A DNA stretch of 64,000 bases from Mycobacterium dioxanotrophicus (GTDB taxonomy: Bacteria; Actinomycetota; Actinomycetes; Mycobacteriales; Mycobacteriaceae). Below the pieces are notes generated by a model. That model was given only the letters and a program-made list of their open reading frames with translations, was not told the DNA's origin and ran no database searches. The translations under genes were made by a program, and so were the position numbers. Below are positions 25,663-34,683 of the stretch, piece by piece. Position 1 is the stretch's first letter; the number at the start of each line of letters is the position of its first letter. Location: NCBI RefSeq assembly GCF_002157835.1, contig NZ_CP020813.1, positions 5,876 to 69,875 of the forward strand, written 5' to 3'.

Positions 25663-25736
25663 GCCTGCCAGTATGACCGATGTTACCGCAGCAGTGGCTC
25701 TGGAGAACGCGTGTCCACACTGCCAGCATTGAAGTC

Positions 25737-26885
25737 ATGACCAACCCGCTCCAGACAATCCTGGCCGACCCGGAATTACGCGTGTGGCCCACCCGGAATC
25801 ACACCGCGGAACCGGACGGGACGCACGATCTGGACGCGCAGAACATTGCCGCAGAAAGCAATGATCAGACCGGTTCGCAGGTAGGCAAAGATGTGGACGC
25901 TGAAGCGGCTATTTCGCGTATAAACGCGTTACTGGAGCCTGCGTCAGAATTCGACAGGGCGACCAATACCGCGCCAAATCTGCAGCCCGCCGCTGAGGTT
26001 GTCGAATTTAATACCTCGGCGCCTGCAGATTACGCTCCCGACCCGGACGCACAATCTGGCGCGGACTCTCAGTCTTGTCCTTCGGAGGAAGGCACCACCT
26101 CGCCGCGCGGGTTCGACGATATCGCCGCCAAACCGAATGCTGTCGCAGACAGGGTTGCGCAATTCCGGGAATGGCTGAGCGCCGGCGGCTGGAAGAGTCC
26201 TAAAACGCTGGGTTCGGTCGCCGCGGTCGCCGTGGTGCTGGTGACTATCGCGTTGTCAGGCTCCGGCACGGACCCGGCGGCACCGTCGGCACAGATTGCC
26301 GCCGAGCCGCCTCCGATCGCCCAGAGCTCGCCGGGGCCTGCAGCTGCACCAGTAGGTTCCGACGTCCCCTTGGGCCCCGAATCGGTGTTGTCGGCGACCG
26401 CCCGGTGCCCGGCTCCCAGCTCGGATCCGATGAATGCCCTGCGCCCTGAGAGCACGCAGCCCTGGGTGTGCGTCCGGGCCTGGCAAGTCGACGGCCAGCT
26501 ACTAGAGATTGTCTTCGACCGGCCCTATGTCATCAGCTCGGTTGGGATCATGCCCGGCGCAAGCACTGAGGTCGACGGTCAAGACCAGTGGGTCAAGTAC
26601 CGCACGGTCAGCCGGCTCACGTGGAGCTTCAACGACCCCGCTCGAACGAAGGTCTCCCAGACAACCGGGGATCGCCGCGAACTCATGGTCACTCCGGTCG
26701 CCGCGACAGGTTGCAGGTCCGCTCCGGACTGTCCCGTAATCGCCTCGGCGGTCACCATCACCATCGAAAAGACCAGCGAGCCGTCCAACCCGGGCAGTCT
26801 GCAGTCTCCGGGATCAGGTCTGGGTGCGGACTACACGGCATTCGCAGTCAGCCACCTGGAAATCGTGGGGCACCCGGCCGGCTAA
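25737..26885 (+). CDS. membrane-anchored protein with discoidin-like C-terminal domain
   Basis: 382 residues from ATG 25737. An acidic, disordered cytoplasmic part (1-155) leads to one membrane helix (TLGSVAAVAVVLVTIALSG), a Pro/Ala linker and a beta-rich domain with cysteines (ARCPAPSS, WVCVRAW, GCRSAPDCPV). The pattern WQVDGQLLEIVFDRPYVISS, RLTWSFNDP and VTITIEKTSEP, ending AVSHLEIVG, fits a galactose-binding/discoidin fold. Such domains may bind cell-wall sugars. It lies at the entrance to the conjugation operon and may help donor-recipient contact, which is inference. Confidence 0.5.
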   Translation: MTNPLQTILADPELRVWPTRNHTAEPDGTHDLDAQNIAAESNDQTGSQVGKDVDAEAAISRINALLEPASEFDRATNTAPNLQPAAEVVEFNTSAPADYAPDPDAQSGADSQSCPSEEGTTSPRGFDDIAAKPNAVADRVAQFREWLSAGGWKSPKTLGSVAAVAVVLVTIALSGSGTDPAAPSAQIAAEPPPIAQSSPGPAAAPVGSDVPLGPESVLSATARCPAPSSDPMNALRPESTQPWVCVRAWQVDGQLLEIVFDRPYVISSVGIMPGASTEVDGQDQWVKYRTVSRLTWSFNDPARTKVSQTTGDRRELMVTPVAATGCRSAPDCPVIASAVTITIEKTSEPSNPGSLQSPGSGLGADYTAFAVSHLEIVGHPAG

Positions 26886-27272
26886 CCGCCGGCGGGCCTC
26901 AGCCGCTAGCCATGTTACCCATCCCCGTTGCCGTCATGGCCGCATACCTGCAACCGGGCTCGGTAGCACGTTATCTACGCAGCTCAGCTAGATCGGCAGC
27001 AGACCACCCATGCCTGAAAGCCATGAAGCTGGCCGTGTTGGACTCCTCGCATGCCAGCCGGGCGTGCTATCCAGAATGCTAGCAACTTATCAGCTAACGA
27101 CCCGTGTCAGCGTCTCGGCTCCTCGCTTGCCTCCGGCCGCTCAGTGCCGAGCGTAGCACATGGTGTCAAGCATAGCGAACGATTCATATGCCGCTACCGC
27201 CTCGGCCAACCCCGGAGTCGCCAAGGTGAGCTCCTCTGGAAAACGACCGGCACCAGCGGCATCGTCTTAAGC
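26886..27272. other. 387-bp non-coding region before the conjugation operon
   Basis: Frames in this stretch read through with unnatural composition; no gene is supported. Local GC drops (for example near 27060-27100). It is the likely promoter region for the transfer operon that follows on the plus strand. Confidence 0.4.
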
Positions 27273-28247
27273 GTGAGCTTCCGACCCACCGCCGCAGACC
27301 GACTCCACCGAGCCTGGGCCCGCCGCCATGCCCACCGCCGTACCGTGCAGCGGGCGGCTACCGTCACCTGCCTAGCGTTGGGCGCCATCGGTGGACTCGG
27401 AACGTTGGCGGGCGCTTGCTCCCCCGACACCTCTGTCACGGCCGAGCAGATGGCGGTCACTCTCAATCGATCGGTAGCAGTCGAAGGCTTCGCCGATGCC
27501 TTCATCAACGCCTATCTCAGCGGCGCTAAAGGCCCCACTGCGCTGCCGCTGACAGCATTCACTTCCGTCCCCATCACCGCACCCCCGGTGCCAGTGAGCG
27601 TGATCAAGACAGCCCCCTGGTCAGCCCGGCCACAAGACAGCGGCTACGCCAATATCGACTACTGGTCGGTCGTGATCGGCGCCTTCGTCAAACCGCTCGG
27701 CAAATCGCCGCAGCTGTGGTTCTACCAAGTCCCAGTCGCCGTCGTCGATGGAGCACCGCGGGTCACCTCGGCCCCCGCATTCCTCAACGGGCCACCCCCC
27801 GGATACGACCCCGAACTGGCCTACCCCGTCGACGTCCTCGCCCACAGCGACCCAGCCGACACCGTGACGGGATTCCTCGAATCCTGGCTGTCTGGAACCG
27901 GTGACATCACCCGCTACAGCACCGCCCCCGGCATCAGCGCCTTCCCGGAAACCCCATTCACCCGAATCACCAGTACCTCACTCAAATCCACCACCGAAAT
28001 ACCCACCCGACCTGCCGAGGGATTCAGCACACAAGTACTTGCCACAATTACCGCACAGGACCGAGACCGAATAACTCAAACACTCAGCTACCCACTGACA
28101 ATCTCCTACCGCACCAACAAATGGTTTGTCACCGATATCGACCTCGCACCAAAACTCGGAGGACGACTGAGTGAAACCGCCGCAACCACCGCGGCCAACA
28201 CCCCGACTACTACGCCGCCCTATTCACGACCGACACTCCCGCGGTAA
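27273..28247 (+). CDS. tcpC: TcpC-family conjugation protein (VirB8-like)
   Basis: 324 residues from a GTG at 27273; other starts are possible and no strong ribosome site is visible. A basic N-terminus and one membrane helix (TVTCLALGAIGGLGTLAGA) precede two repeated NTF2-like domains. The first contains EGFADAFINAYLSGAKG and WSVVIGAFVKPLGKSPQLWF; the second contains ADTVTGFLESWLSGTGDITR and TISYRTNKWFVTDIDLAP. This layout is that of TcpC, the assembly factor of Gram-positive type IV secretion systems, structurally like VirB8. It starts the transfer operon. Confidence 0.7.
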   Translation: MSFRPTAADRLHRAWARRHAHRRTVQRAATVTCLALGAIGGLGTLAGACSPDTSVTAEQMAVTLNRSVAVEGFADAFINAYLSGAKGPTALPLTAFTSVPITAPPVPVSVIKTAPWSARPQDSGYANIDYWSVVIGAFVKPLGKSPQLWFYQVPVAVVDGAPRVTSAPAFLNGPPPGYDPELAYPVDVLAHSDPADTVTGFLESWLSGTGDITRYSTAPGISAFPETPFTRITSTSLKSTTEIPTRPAEGFSTQVLATITAQDRDRITQTLSYPLTISYRTNKWFVTDIDLAPKLGGRLSETAATTAANTPTTTPPYSRPTLPR

Positions 28248-28285
28248 TTACGGCCACCGACAACAGCCCGAAAGGAACAATAACC

Positions 28286-28537
28286 ATGAGCGGAATCACG
28301 CAAGTACTCTTGAACCTCTCCACCGAGGTCCGCGGAATCATCATCGCAGTTATCACCATCATCGCCCTCATAATGAGCGCGGTCGTCTTCGCACAATCAC
28401 GCGGATCGGTCACCAAAGTGCTCGTCGTTCTCGCCTCATCGGTCGTCGCGGGAATCGTTGTGTGGCAGCTGCCCGACCTCATCCGCCTGGGCGTCAGCGA
28501 CGCGCCCAACCTCACCGGCATCAACAGCCGCTACTGA
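28286..28537 (+). CDS. small two-helix membrane protein, TcpD-like
   Basis: 83 residues from ATG 28286, with AAAGGA upstream. Two hydrophobic helices lie at about 17-36 (GIIIAVITIIALIMSAVVFA) and 43-62 (TKVLVVLASSVVAGIVVWQL). The size, two-helix topology and position between tcpC and the TcpE-like gene match TcpD-type proteins of Tcp-style conjugation systems. Sequence conservation in this family is low, so the name rests on context. Confidence 0.6.
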   Translation: MSGITQVLLNLSTEVRGIIIAVITIIALIMSAVVFAQSRGSVTKVLVVLASSVVAGIVVWQLPDLIRLGVSDAPNLTGINSRY

Positions 28538-28548
28538 GCCCGCCCCCT

Positions 28549-28965
28549 ATGAGCTCGACCATCGACGTCACCGTCTACACGCTCGCCCGCAAATTCCCCA
28601 AGCTGATCGGGAAGTTCGCGAACGGCAAACCGGTACCCCTAGGCCCCTATACCTATCTGCAGGTCGCAACCCTCATCGTCGGCGTCGTCACACTGCTGAC
28701 GATCGTCGGCGTGTTCGACCCGCCCAAGCTGCCCGCCTTGTTCGTCGGAGCCGCCATCATCGGCCCCACTGTGGTCGCTGTACGCCGCATCGGGTTCAGC
28801 ATGGCGCGTACCAGCTCGCGGATGATCTGGACCAGCCGAGCGTGGACACAGCGCAAGCCACTGAGCACCGGCGGCCGCGAAATCACCGCCCCCCATTCCG
28901 GACGGGCACCCCTGACCCCAACTGGCGGCCGCCGTGACGTCTTCGAAATGGACACGACCCACTGA
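28549..28965 (+). CDS. TcpE-like membrane protein
   Basis: 138 residues from ATG 28549; the frame is open much further upstream but overlaps two other genes. The N-terminal part TLARKFPKLIGKFANGKPVP is followed by two membrane helices (about 37-55 and 61-78) and a cytoplasmic basic tail with RTSSRMIWTSRAWTQRK. TcpE proteins of Gram-positive type IV secretion have this size, topology and position, directly before the VirB4-type ATPase. The stop overlaps the next start (TGATG). Confidence 0.65.
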   Translation: MSSTIDVTVYTLARKFPKLIGKFANGKPVPLGPYTYLQVATLIVGVVTLLTIVGVFDPPKLPALFVGAAIIGPTVVAVRRIGFSMARTSSRMIWTSRAWTQRKPLSTGGREITAPHSGRAPLTPTGGRRDVFEMDTTH

Positions 28966-31421
28966 TGCTGAAACTGACCCAACCCACCCTCGCGGTCACC
29001 GGGAACCTGCGCTGGACCCTCACTGGCGTCGTCTACGCCGAGTGGCTACTGTCCCCGCGGCCTAACGGCCACGAACGCCCCAGTGACAGGCGCGAGGTCG
29101 TCAAAGACCACCGCGACCTGTTCACCGATATCCCCGAGACCATCTTGACCACCGTGGTCGCGCCCCTCGACGTCGCCAGCATCGCCGCCCGACTTACCGC
29201 CACAGCCCGCACAGACAGCCAGCACTCAATCGGCTCGTTCCTCCAACGACACCCCGACTACACAGTCGAGGCGTCGGCACAGCTCAACGCGATAGAACTG
29301 CAGGCTCGGCCCCCCCACGAACGGATCATGTGGCTGTCGGTTCCGCTGTGCGGACCGTCGCGCACCGGAGACCTACCTTCTGATTTCATCCCCTCGGACA
29401 AACACCGCGAGCAATTCGACGCCCTCGCTGACGAGATCCGACGCAAGATCCCGGCCTCGTTCGCACCCACCGCGGTCAATGCCACCCAGATGCACTGGCT
29501 TTGGGACCGGGCCCATACCCGCGGCCTCGCCCTGGACCACACCGCCGCCGACCCATCGGCACCGCGTCCCTTTCCCCACAACCGCACCACCACCACACGG
29601 CGGGGACGCATCCGCGGGTTCCGACTCTCTGGAGAACTCGACGAGACTCTGGCCACCGACGACCGCAAGCGTCGCACCCTGACCCGCGCGATCAAGACCT
29701 ACTACACCGACAGTGAGCTCGCCCCGTCCTACCAACAGTTTCTGGTCGTCGACGACTTCGCTACCCGGATGCCCTGGCCAGGCGTCGCCGACCAGATCTT
29801 CGCCGTCCTCAATCATTTCGAGGGCGCTGGCATCGACTTCACCATCCACACCCGCAAGCGGGACCGATCCGAAGCGCTGGCCGCCAACGCGCGAGCTCTG
29901 CGCCAACTCTCCGAGCAGATGGACGAACGCAGCGACGAAGTCAGCTTCGCGCAGAACTTCCTGGTCCACCGCGGACAACAACTGGCCCAATACGACAATC
30001 ACCTCGAAAGCAGGCCCTCGGAAACCGAAATCCAGTTCTGCCCCATCATTGCGATCTCCGCGCCCAGCTTCGAAGAGCTCGAGGACCGCTCGCGCGAGGT
30101 GATCCGCACCTTCAATAGCACCGGCGTGAAACTGGTCGCCCCCTACGGCGCCCAAGCCGAGCTCTGGGCCGCCAGCCAACCCGGATATCCCGAGACCCGC
30201 GCGCGCAGCGACTACACCCATTTCATGCCGACCGACACCTTCGCCTGTTTCATGCCGGTCACCGCACCGCAGATCGGCGACGACTCCGGCCCGTTGATCG
30301 CAACCAACCGGCTCTCCGGCTTCCACGAGCCCGTGCACTTCGACCTACTAGGGGCCACCGAGCGCGACAAGTCCGCCAGCTTCGCCATGACCGGCGACCT
30401 CGGTTCGGGTAAGTCCGTGGCCCTCAAGGTGATCTCAGGGATGGTCGTCGACCTCAGCGGACAGGTGTTCGCCGTGGACCGTTCCAAACTCGGCGAGTAC
30501 CTGCTATTCGCCCAGGCGGTGGCCAACGCGGTAGTCATCGATCCGGCAAACCCCACCTACACCATGGACCTGCTGCGCGTGCTGCCTACGGCCGACGCCG
30601 CCGAACGCATCCTGCCGGTGTTGATGCGGTTGTTCCAGATCAAAAGCGGATCCCCAGAGGCGGCCCTGCTCTCGGATCTGATCGAACCCAACTACCGGGC
30701 CCGCCACCGCATCCGCGGCCTGCCGGACCTGGTGAACCACACCATCGCACTGGCCCGCGACCACACCACCAACACCCCAGCGATCGAAACGCTGGCCGGC
30801 CAGCTGCGGTTCTGGTCGCAACGCACCTACGCGCGTGCACTATTCGCCGACGACCTACACCCACTACCCCTCGACGCACCGATGGTCGTGCTGCGCACCC
30901 ACAGGCTGCAGCTGCCCGCCGAAGAAGAACAACCCGCCGACGACCCGACCAAACTGTTCGGCGAGGTGATCTACGCCCTCTACGCCACCATCGCCCGAGA
31001 GGCGTTGTTCGCCAGCCAAGCGCGATTCGGTCTCCTCGTGCTCGACGAGGCCCTGCACCTGACGCGTTCCGTCGTTGGCCAATCGATCATCAGCGAGTTC
31101 GTCGTCGATGGTCGCAAACACAACGCCGCCATCGGCATCGCCTCCCAGGATCCCGCCCACTTCGGTCGATTCCGCCGACTCATCCCGACGCTGTTCATGT
31201 TCCGGCAGAGCGACGAGGTGTTGGCAGCCGACAGCCTCAAGATGGCCAGCGAGGACGCAGCAGCCGACCATCTCGTGCAGCAGATGACCCGGTTTAGCCC
31301 TGGTGAGTGCTTCATGAAGGACCTCAAGCAACGACTCGGCTCGGTCAAGATCGCCCTACCGGCGCATCCCGACCGCGCTCGCGCGGTGCTGACCACCCCC
31401 ACCCGAGAAGCGATCGCGTGA
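28965..31421 (+). CDS. VirB4/TcpF-type conjugation ATPase
   Basis: 818 residues from ATG 28965. An N-terminal alpha/beta domain (about 1-300) precedes the ATPase core. Walker A is GDLGSGKS (about 477-484) and Walker B is LLVLDEA (about 690-696), followed by ISEFVVDGRKHNAAIGIASQD and FMFRQSDE, typical of VirB4. It powers assembly of, and transport through, the transfer channel at the inner membrane. It is the largest intact gene of the operon, coupled at both ends (TGATG upstream, GTGA downstream). Confidence 0.88.
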   Translation: MLKLTQPTLAVTGNLRWTLTGVVYAEWLLSPRPNGHERPSDRREVVKDHRDLFTDIPETILTTVVAPLDVASIAARLTATARTDSQHSIGSFLQRHPDYTVEASAQLNAIELQARPPHERIMWLSVPLCGPSRTGDLPSDFIPSDKHREQFDALADEIRRKIPASFAPTAVNATQMHWLWDRAHTRGLALDHTAADPSAPRPFPHNRTTTTRRGRIRGFRLSGELDETLATDDRKRRTLTRAIKTYYTDSELAPSYQQFLVVDDFATRMPWPGVADQIFAVLNHFEGAGIDFTIHTRKRDRSEALAANARALRQLSEQMDERSDEVSFAQNFLVHRGQQLAQYDNHLESRPSETEIQFCPIIAISAPSFEELEDRSREVIRTFNSTGVKLVAPYGAQAELWAASQPGYPETRARSDYTHFMPTDTFACFMPVTAPQIGDDSGPLIATNRLSGFHEPVHFDLLGATERDKSASFAMTGDLGSGKSVALKVISGMVVDLSGQVFAVDRSKLGEYLLFAQAVANAVVIDPANPTYTMDLLRVLPTADAAERILPVLMRLFQIKSGSPEAALLSDLIEPNYRARHRIRGLPDLVNHTIALARDHTTNTPAIETLAGQLRFWSQRTYARALFADDLHPLPLDAPMVVLRTHRLQLPAEEEQPADDPTKLFGEVIYALYATIAREALFASQARFGLLVLDEALHLTRSVVGQSIISEFVVDGRKHNAAIGIASQDPAHFGRFRRLIPTLFMFRQSDEVLAADSLKMASEDAAADHLVQQMTRFSPGECFMKDLKQRLGSVKIALPAHPDRARAVLTTPTREAIA

Positions 31422-33529
31422 ACTCCAGAATTCGCAAATCCGCCCGCCGGCTGACCTTGCTGCTGACCCCAGCTGCTTACAGCCTGATCACGGCTGCCCC
31501 AGCGTGGGCCGCAGTGGGACTAGGCGTCGGGGCGTTATGGATCGGGGTGACCGACGGCGACGGCGTGCCGATCGGCACCTATGGACTGTCGTTGGACAAC
31601 GGAAGCCTGACCAACCCGCAGGCTGCACCCTCAGCCATGGTCCACCACTGGCTCTACAGTGTGTTTCTCACCATCATCGGTCTGGCCCTGTGGCTCATCG
31701 ACAACGTGCTCAGCTTTCAGTGGCTCAGCATCATCGCCACCCCCATCGACTTCGTCGGCCAGAAGGTCGCCGCCCTGGTGGTCAGCCCCGCGGTGCTGCT
31801 CTTCGTCGCGACGCTGGCCGCAGGTTTCATCGCCGTCAACGTCCTGACCGGCAAGCTGAGCCGCGCGGCCGTACAGATCGGCACCGCGGTGATCCTCGCG
31901 CTGCTCGCGGTAACGCTGGGCAGCAAGCCCCTCAGCGACCTTGTAGGCCCCGGTGGCGGACTGGCCATGGGCCGCGACATCGGCATCGACCTCACCACTG
32001 AGCTGTCTGGAAAGTCCTCCACAGGGGAGCAAGCGCTCTCCGACTTCACCACCTCACTGGCCGACAACTTCGTCCGCACCCCCACCCTGGTATGGAACTT
32101 CGGCGCTAATCTCGACGCCGCCCCCTACAACTGCGGCAGCGCTTGGTCAGCCGCCGTGCAGGTCGGTGACATCGACACGGTGAAGGACGCCGTACAGGGC
32201 AGCTGTCCCGGCGGCGAGCAGCTGCATCAGTTCGCGATGAACGACTCCAGCAGTAAAGGCGCCACAGCGCTGATGTCGATCCTCTTCGCGCTGTGCGTGC
32301 TGGCCGTCTTCGGCTACCTCTGCTACCAGGTCGTATTGCTGGCCCTGTCGGCGTTGTTCTGGGCGATCGTGGCGATCGTCGCCCTCATCGCCGGAATGGT
32401 CCCAGGATCACCACAGGGGTTAGCCATCAAGTCCGCCCTCGATGCAGTGTTCGCGATCGCCGGAATGACCTGCTACGTCGCCATTCTCGGCCTGACCGGC
32501 GCGCTCACTTCCGCCATGTTCACCCTCGCCGGAGACGATGTGATCATGGCGATGCCGCTGGTCTCGCTGCTGCTGGTAGCCCTTGTGCTGGCACTGCGCA
32601 AGGTCGGAAACGGCCTCGTCGCGGTCCGAAATCGCGCCGCCCAACGGGCAGCCTCATTCGGCGGGGGAAGCGACGCCCTGGGGGGCAATGGGCTCACCAG
32701 TCAGAACAACAGCCCTGGCCTCCTGGACCGCCTCGATCCCCTCACCGCGGTCCCCCATGCCACGCACACCCTTTCGGCGCGGAGCAAGAGCGCCGCCACG
32801 ACCGCCGCGAAGCTCGGCGTGGCTACCGCGGCACCAGAGGTCGCCCCGTTCATCGGGGCCGCCGACGCGCTGATGTCCAAGCAAGCCGCCAGTCAACAAC
32901 GCAGGAAGCGCACGGAATCGACTGCGGCCGAGTCCCGCTCACCTCGGCCCCCGCGGCAATCCCACGGGCGCCCGCAGTCCGCCACCTCGCCCCCGAGCAT
33001 CGGCTCAGCAGACCTGACCGGTGAATCGAACGCTGAGAGCACGTCCCGATTCGCACCCCCGGCCGCGCCACCTGACACGCCGTCGAACCCCGCTTCGAGC
33101 GCCGAGCCCAGCCCAGGCCCGCGCTCCCCCACCGCGGCGTCCACGTTGTCTCAGCTCACCCAACCCCCGGCGGACAACGGTGCATACACACCGACAGGGT
33201 TGCCCGCGCGAGAGCACCGCTCAACCGGGACCGACGCCGCATTCCTCATGGCCAGACCGGCTACCGTCGAAGAAGCTCAGAAACGATTCCCAGCCCTGTG
33301 CGGGCATCTGACCACACGCGGGGACTACTGCATCAACCCTGCGGACACCTGCCCTCATCACCCGCGGCGCACCAGCGCGGCGCCCGCGATGCACCCGGCC
33401 CTGGCCGACCTGGCGCGCGGCGACGGCGGCTCAGCCTCGACCCCGGACGGTTTGGCGAGACCGGCCGACTCGCGCGACGTGCGCACCGAGTTGATGATGG
33501 GCAACGCTTCAGCCGACCGGCAACGATGA
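31418..33529 (+). CDS. VirB6/TrbL-like polytopic membrane channel protein
   Basis: 703 residues from a GTG at 31418 that overlaps the VirB4 stop. A cleavable-looking signal (LTLLLTPAAYSLITAAPAWA) is followed by several membrane helices (for example about residues 85-110, 120-180, 290-410). The C-terminal 270 residues are cytoplasmic, Ser/Pro-rich, with a short Cys/His cluster near the end (LCGHLTTRGDYC, then CPHHP) that may bind zinc. VirB6-like proteins form the inner-membrane pore of type IV secretion systems. The tail is longer than usual in this family. Confidence 0.75.
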   Translation: MNSRIRKSARRLTLLLTPAAYSLITAAPAWAAVGLGVGALWIGVTDGDGVPIGTYGLSLDNGSLTNPQAAPSAMVHHWLYSVFLTIIGLALWLIDNVLSFQWLSIIATPIDFVGQKVAALVVSPAVLLFVATLAAGFIAVNVLTGKLSRAAVQIGTAVILALLAVTLGSKPLSDLVGPGGGLAMGRDIGIDLTTELSGKSSTGEQALSDFTTSLADNFVRTPTLVWNFGANLDAAPYNCGSAWSAAVQVGDIDTVKDAVQGSCPGGEQLHQFAMNDSSSKGATALMSILFALCVLAVFGYLCYQVVLLALSALFWAIVAIVALIAGMVPGSPQGLAIKSALDAVFAIAGMTCYVAILGLTGALTSAMFTLAGDDVIMAMPLVSLLLVALVLALRKVGNGLVAVRNRAAQRAASFGGGSDALGGNGLTSQNNSPGLLDRLDPLTAVPHATHTLSARSKSAATTAAKLGVATAAPEVAPFIGAADALMSKQAASQQRRKRTESTAAESRSPRPPRQSHGRPQSATSPPSIGSADLTGESNAESTSRFAPPAAPPDTPSNPASSAEPSPGPRSPTAASTLSQLTQPPADNGAYTPTGLPAREHRSTGTDAAFLMARPATVEEAQKRFPALCGHLTTRGDYCINPADTCPHHPRRTSAAPAMHPALADLARGDGGSASTPDGLARPADSRDVRTELMMGNASADRQR

Positions 33530-34683
33530 CCGCCTTGACGAAACTGACCCTGGCCGCGGCCGCGGCCGGCGTGATCGCCGTCCTGGCCGCTCCCGTGCTT
33601 CTGATCGTGCTCCTGATACCCGGGCAGACCGCGCAGGACTTCTACCAGGCCTGCATCACCGCGCGGGGACCCCGCGCCACCGTGCTGGCAAACCCTCCAT
33701 CGACAAACTTGAGTCGCGATGAAGTCCTGTTGAGAATCGTCGATACCGCCACAACACTGGGGTTCGGTAGACAGGGAGCAACCGTGACTGTGGCGATCTC
33801 ACTTCGCGCGACCGGGTTAGCGAACGCCGCGAACCCCACCGTGCCCGACACTGTGCGCTATGCGCATAGCGCCGTCATCGACGGCGACGGTGTGGGGGCG
33901 CTTGGCCTGCCCTCTGCCTGGGGCACCGCCGCCGAACTGATGACCCCTGAAGTGTCCACCGCCCTGGCGCTCGACCGCATGGTTGACCGAGCGCCGAAAT
34001 GGCGCGACACCGACCCAGCTGAGCTGGCCTCGCTGATCACCGGTATGCCCACCGAGGCCTTCCATGGCCCCGTCCAGACAGCACAAGTACTCCTTGACCA
34101 GCACCGCCCCACCGTCGAAATCGGCGCCCCGACAATGCGTTCATTGCCCTCGCCTTCGGCTACGCCCACTTCCACCGCCGTGGCCACAGCCAGCGCGTCA
34201 GTGCTCGTGTCCTTGGCCGACGCGCAGTCAGTCGCCTCCACCGCCCCCGAGGCCGCCTCCTGTGCCACAGCGCTGAGCACCCCGATCCCCGGGCTCACCG
34301 ACCACCCCAACCCCGTCGGCCCGGCGATCGCCGGCGCAGCACAACGCCACACTGGCACCGCCGCACAAACCGATGGTCAGACCGACGCCGCTGCACCGCC
34401 CACCGACAGCGCCCAGTTCGTGGCCTTGGTGCTCACCGACGCTCTGCGACAGCACTTCCCGGCCACGGTCACCGGACTGCTTGAGCACGGCCACCGCGCC
34501 GACGCGCCCATCGCCGGAGACCTGATCTTCACCGACATCAGCGCCAACGAAGGGCCCCACCTCGTCGGAATCGCCGTCGACCCCACAACCATGATCACGC
34601 TGCTACCTGGCCGACTCACCCCCGAACCCATCGAGATCGGACCGGCCCGACTTATCCGGCGAATCGAGGTGCCCACACCGTGA
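33526..34683 (+). CDS. membrane-anchored, apparently inactive transglycosylase-like protein
   Basis: 385 residues from ATG 33526 (ATGA overlap). One membrane anchor (about 5-32) is followed by a lysozyme-like region. The GVGALGLPSAWGTAAELMTP block (122-141) and KWRDTDPAELASLITGMP correspond to the GLFQQRPSWGT...LMDP region of transglycosylase domains fused to NlpC/P60 in conjugative systems. Where such enzymes have their catalytic Glu (MxESGLRN), this protein has ISLRATGLAN (91-100), so the Glu is missing. A disordered linker and a C-terminal beta domain follow. Probably structural rather than catalytic. GTGA overlap with the hydrolase gene downstream. Confidence 0.55.
   Translation: MTALTKLTLAAAAAGVIAVLAAPVLLIVLLIPGQTAQDFYQACITARGPRATVLANPPSTNLSRDEVLLRIVDTATTLGFGRQGATVTVAISLRATGLANAANPTVPDTVRYAHSAVIDGDGVGALGLPSAWGTAAELMTPEVSTALALDRMVDRAPKWRDTDPAELASLITGMPTEAFHGPVQTAQVLLDQHRPTVEIGAPTMRSLPSPSATPTSTAVATASASVLVSLADAQSVASTAPEAASCATALSTPIPGLTDHPNPVGPAIAGAAQRHTGTAAQTDGQTDAAAPPTDSAQFVALVLTDALRQHFPATVTGLLEHGHRADAPIAGDLIFTDISANEGPHLVGIAVDPTTMITLLPGRLTPEPIEIGPARLIRRIEVPTP

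Noticed and set aside
32293..33024. 243-codon frame inside the VirB6-like gene
   Set aside because: Out-of-frame, Arg/His-rich reading of a gene whose membrane helices are clear in the other frame.
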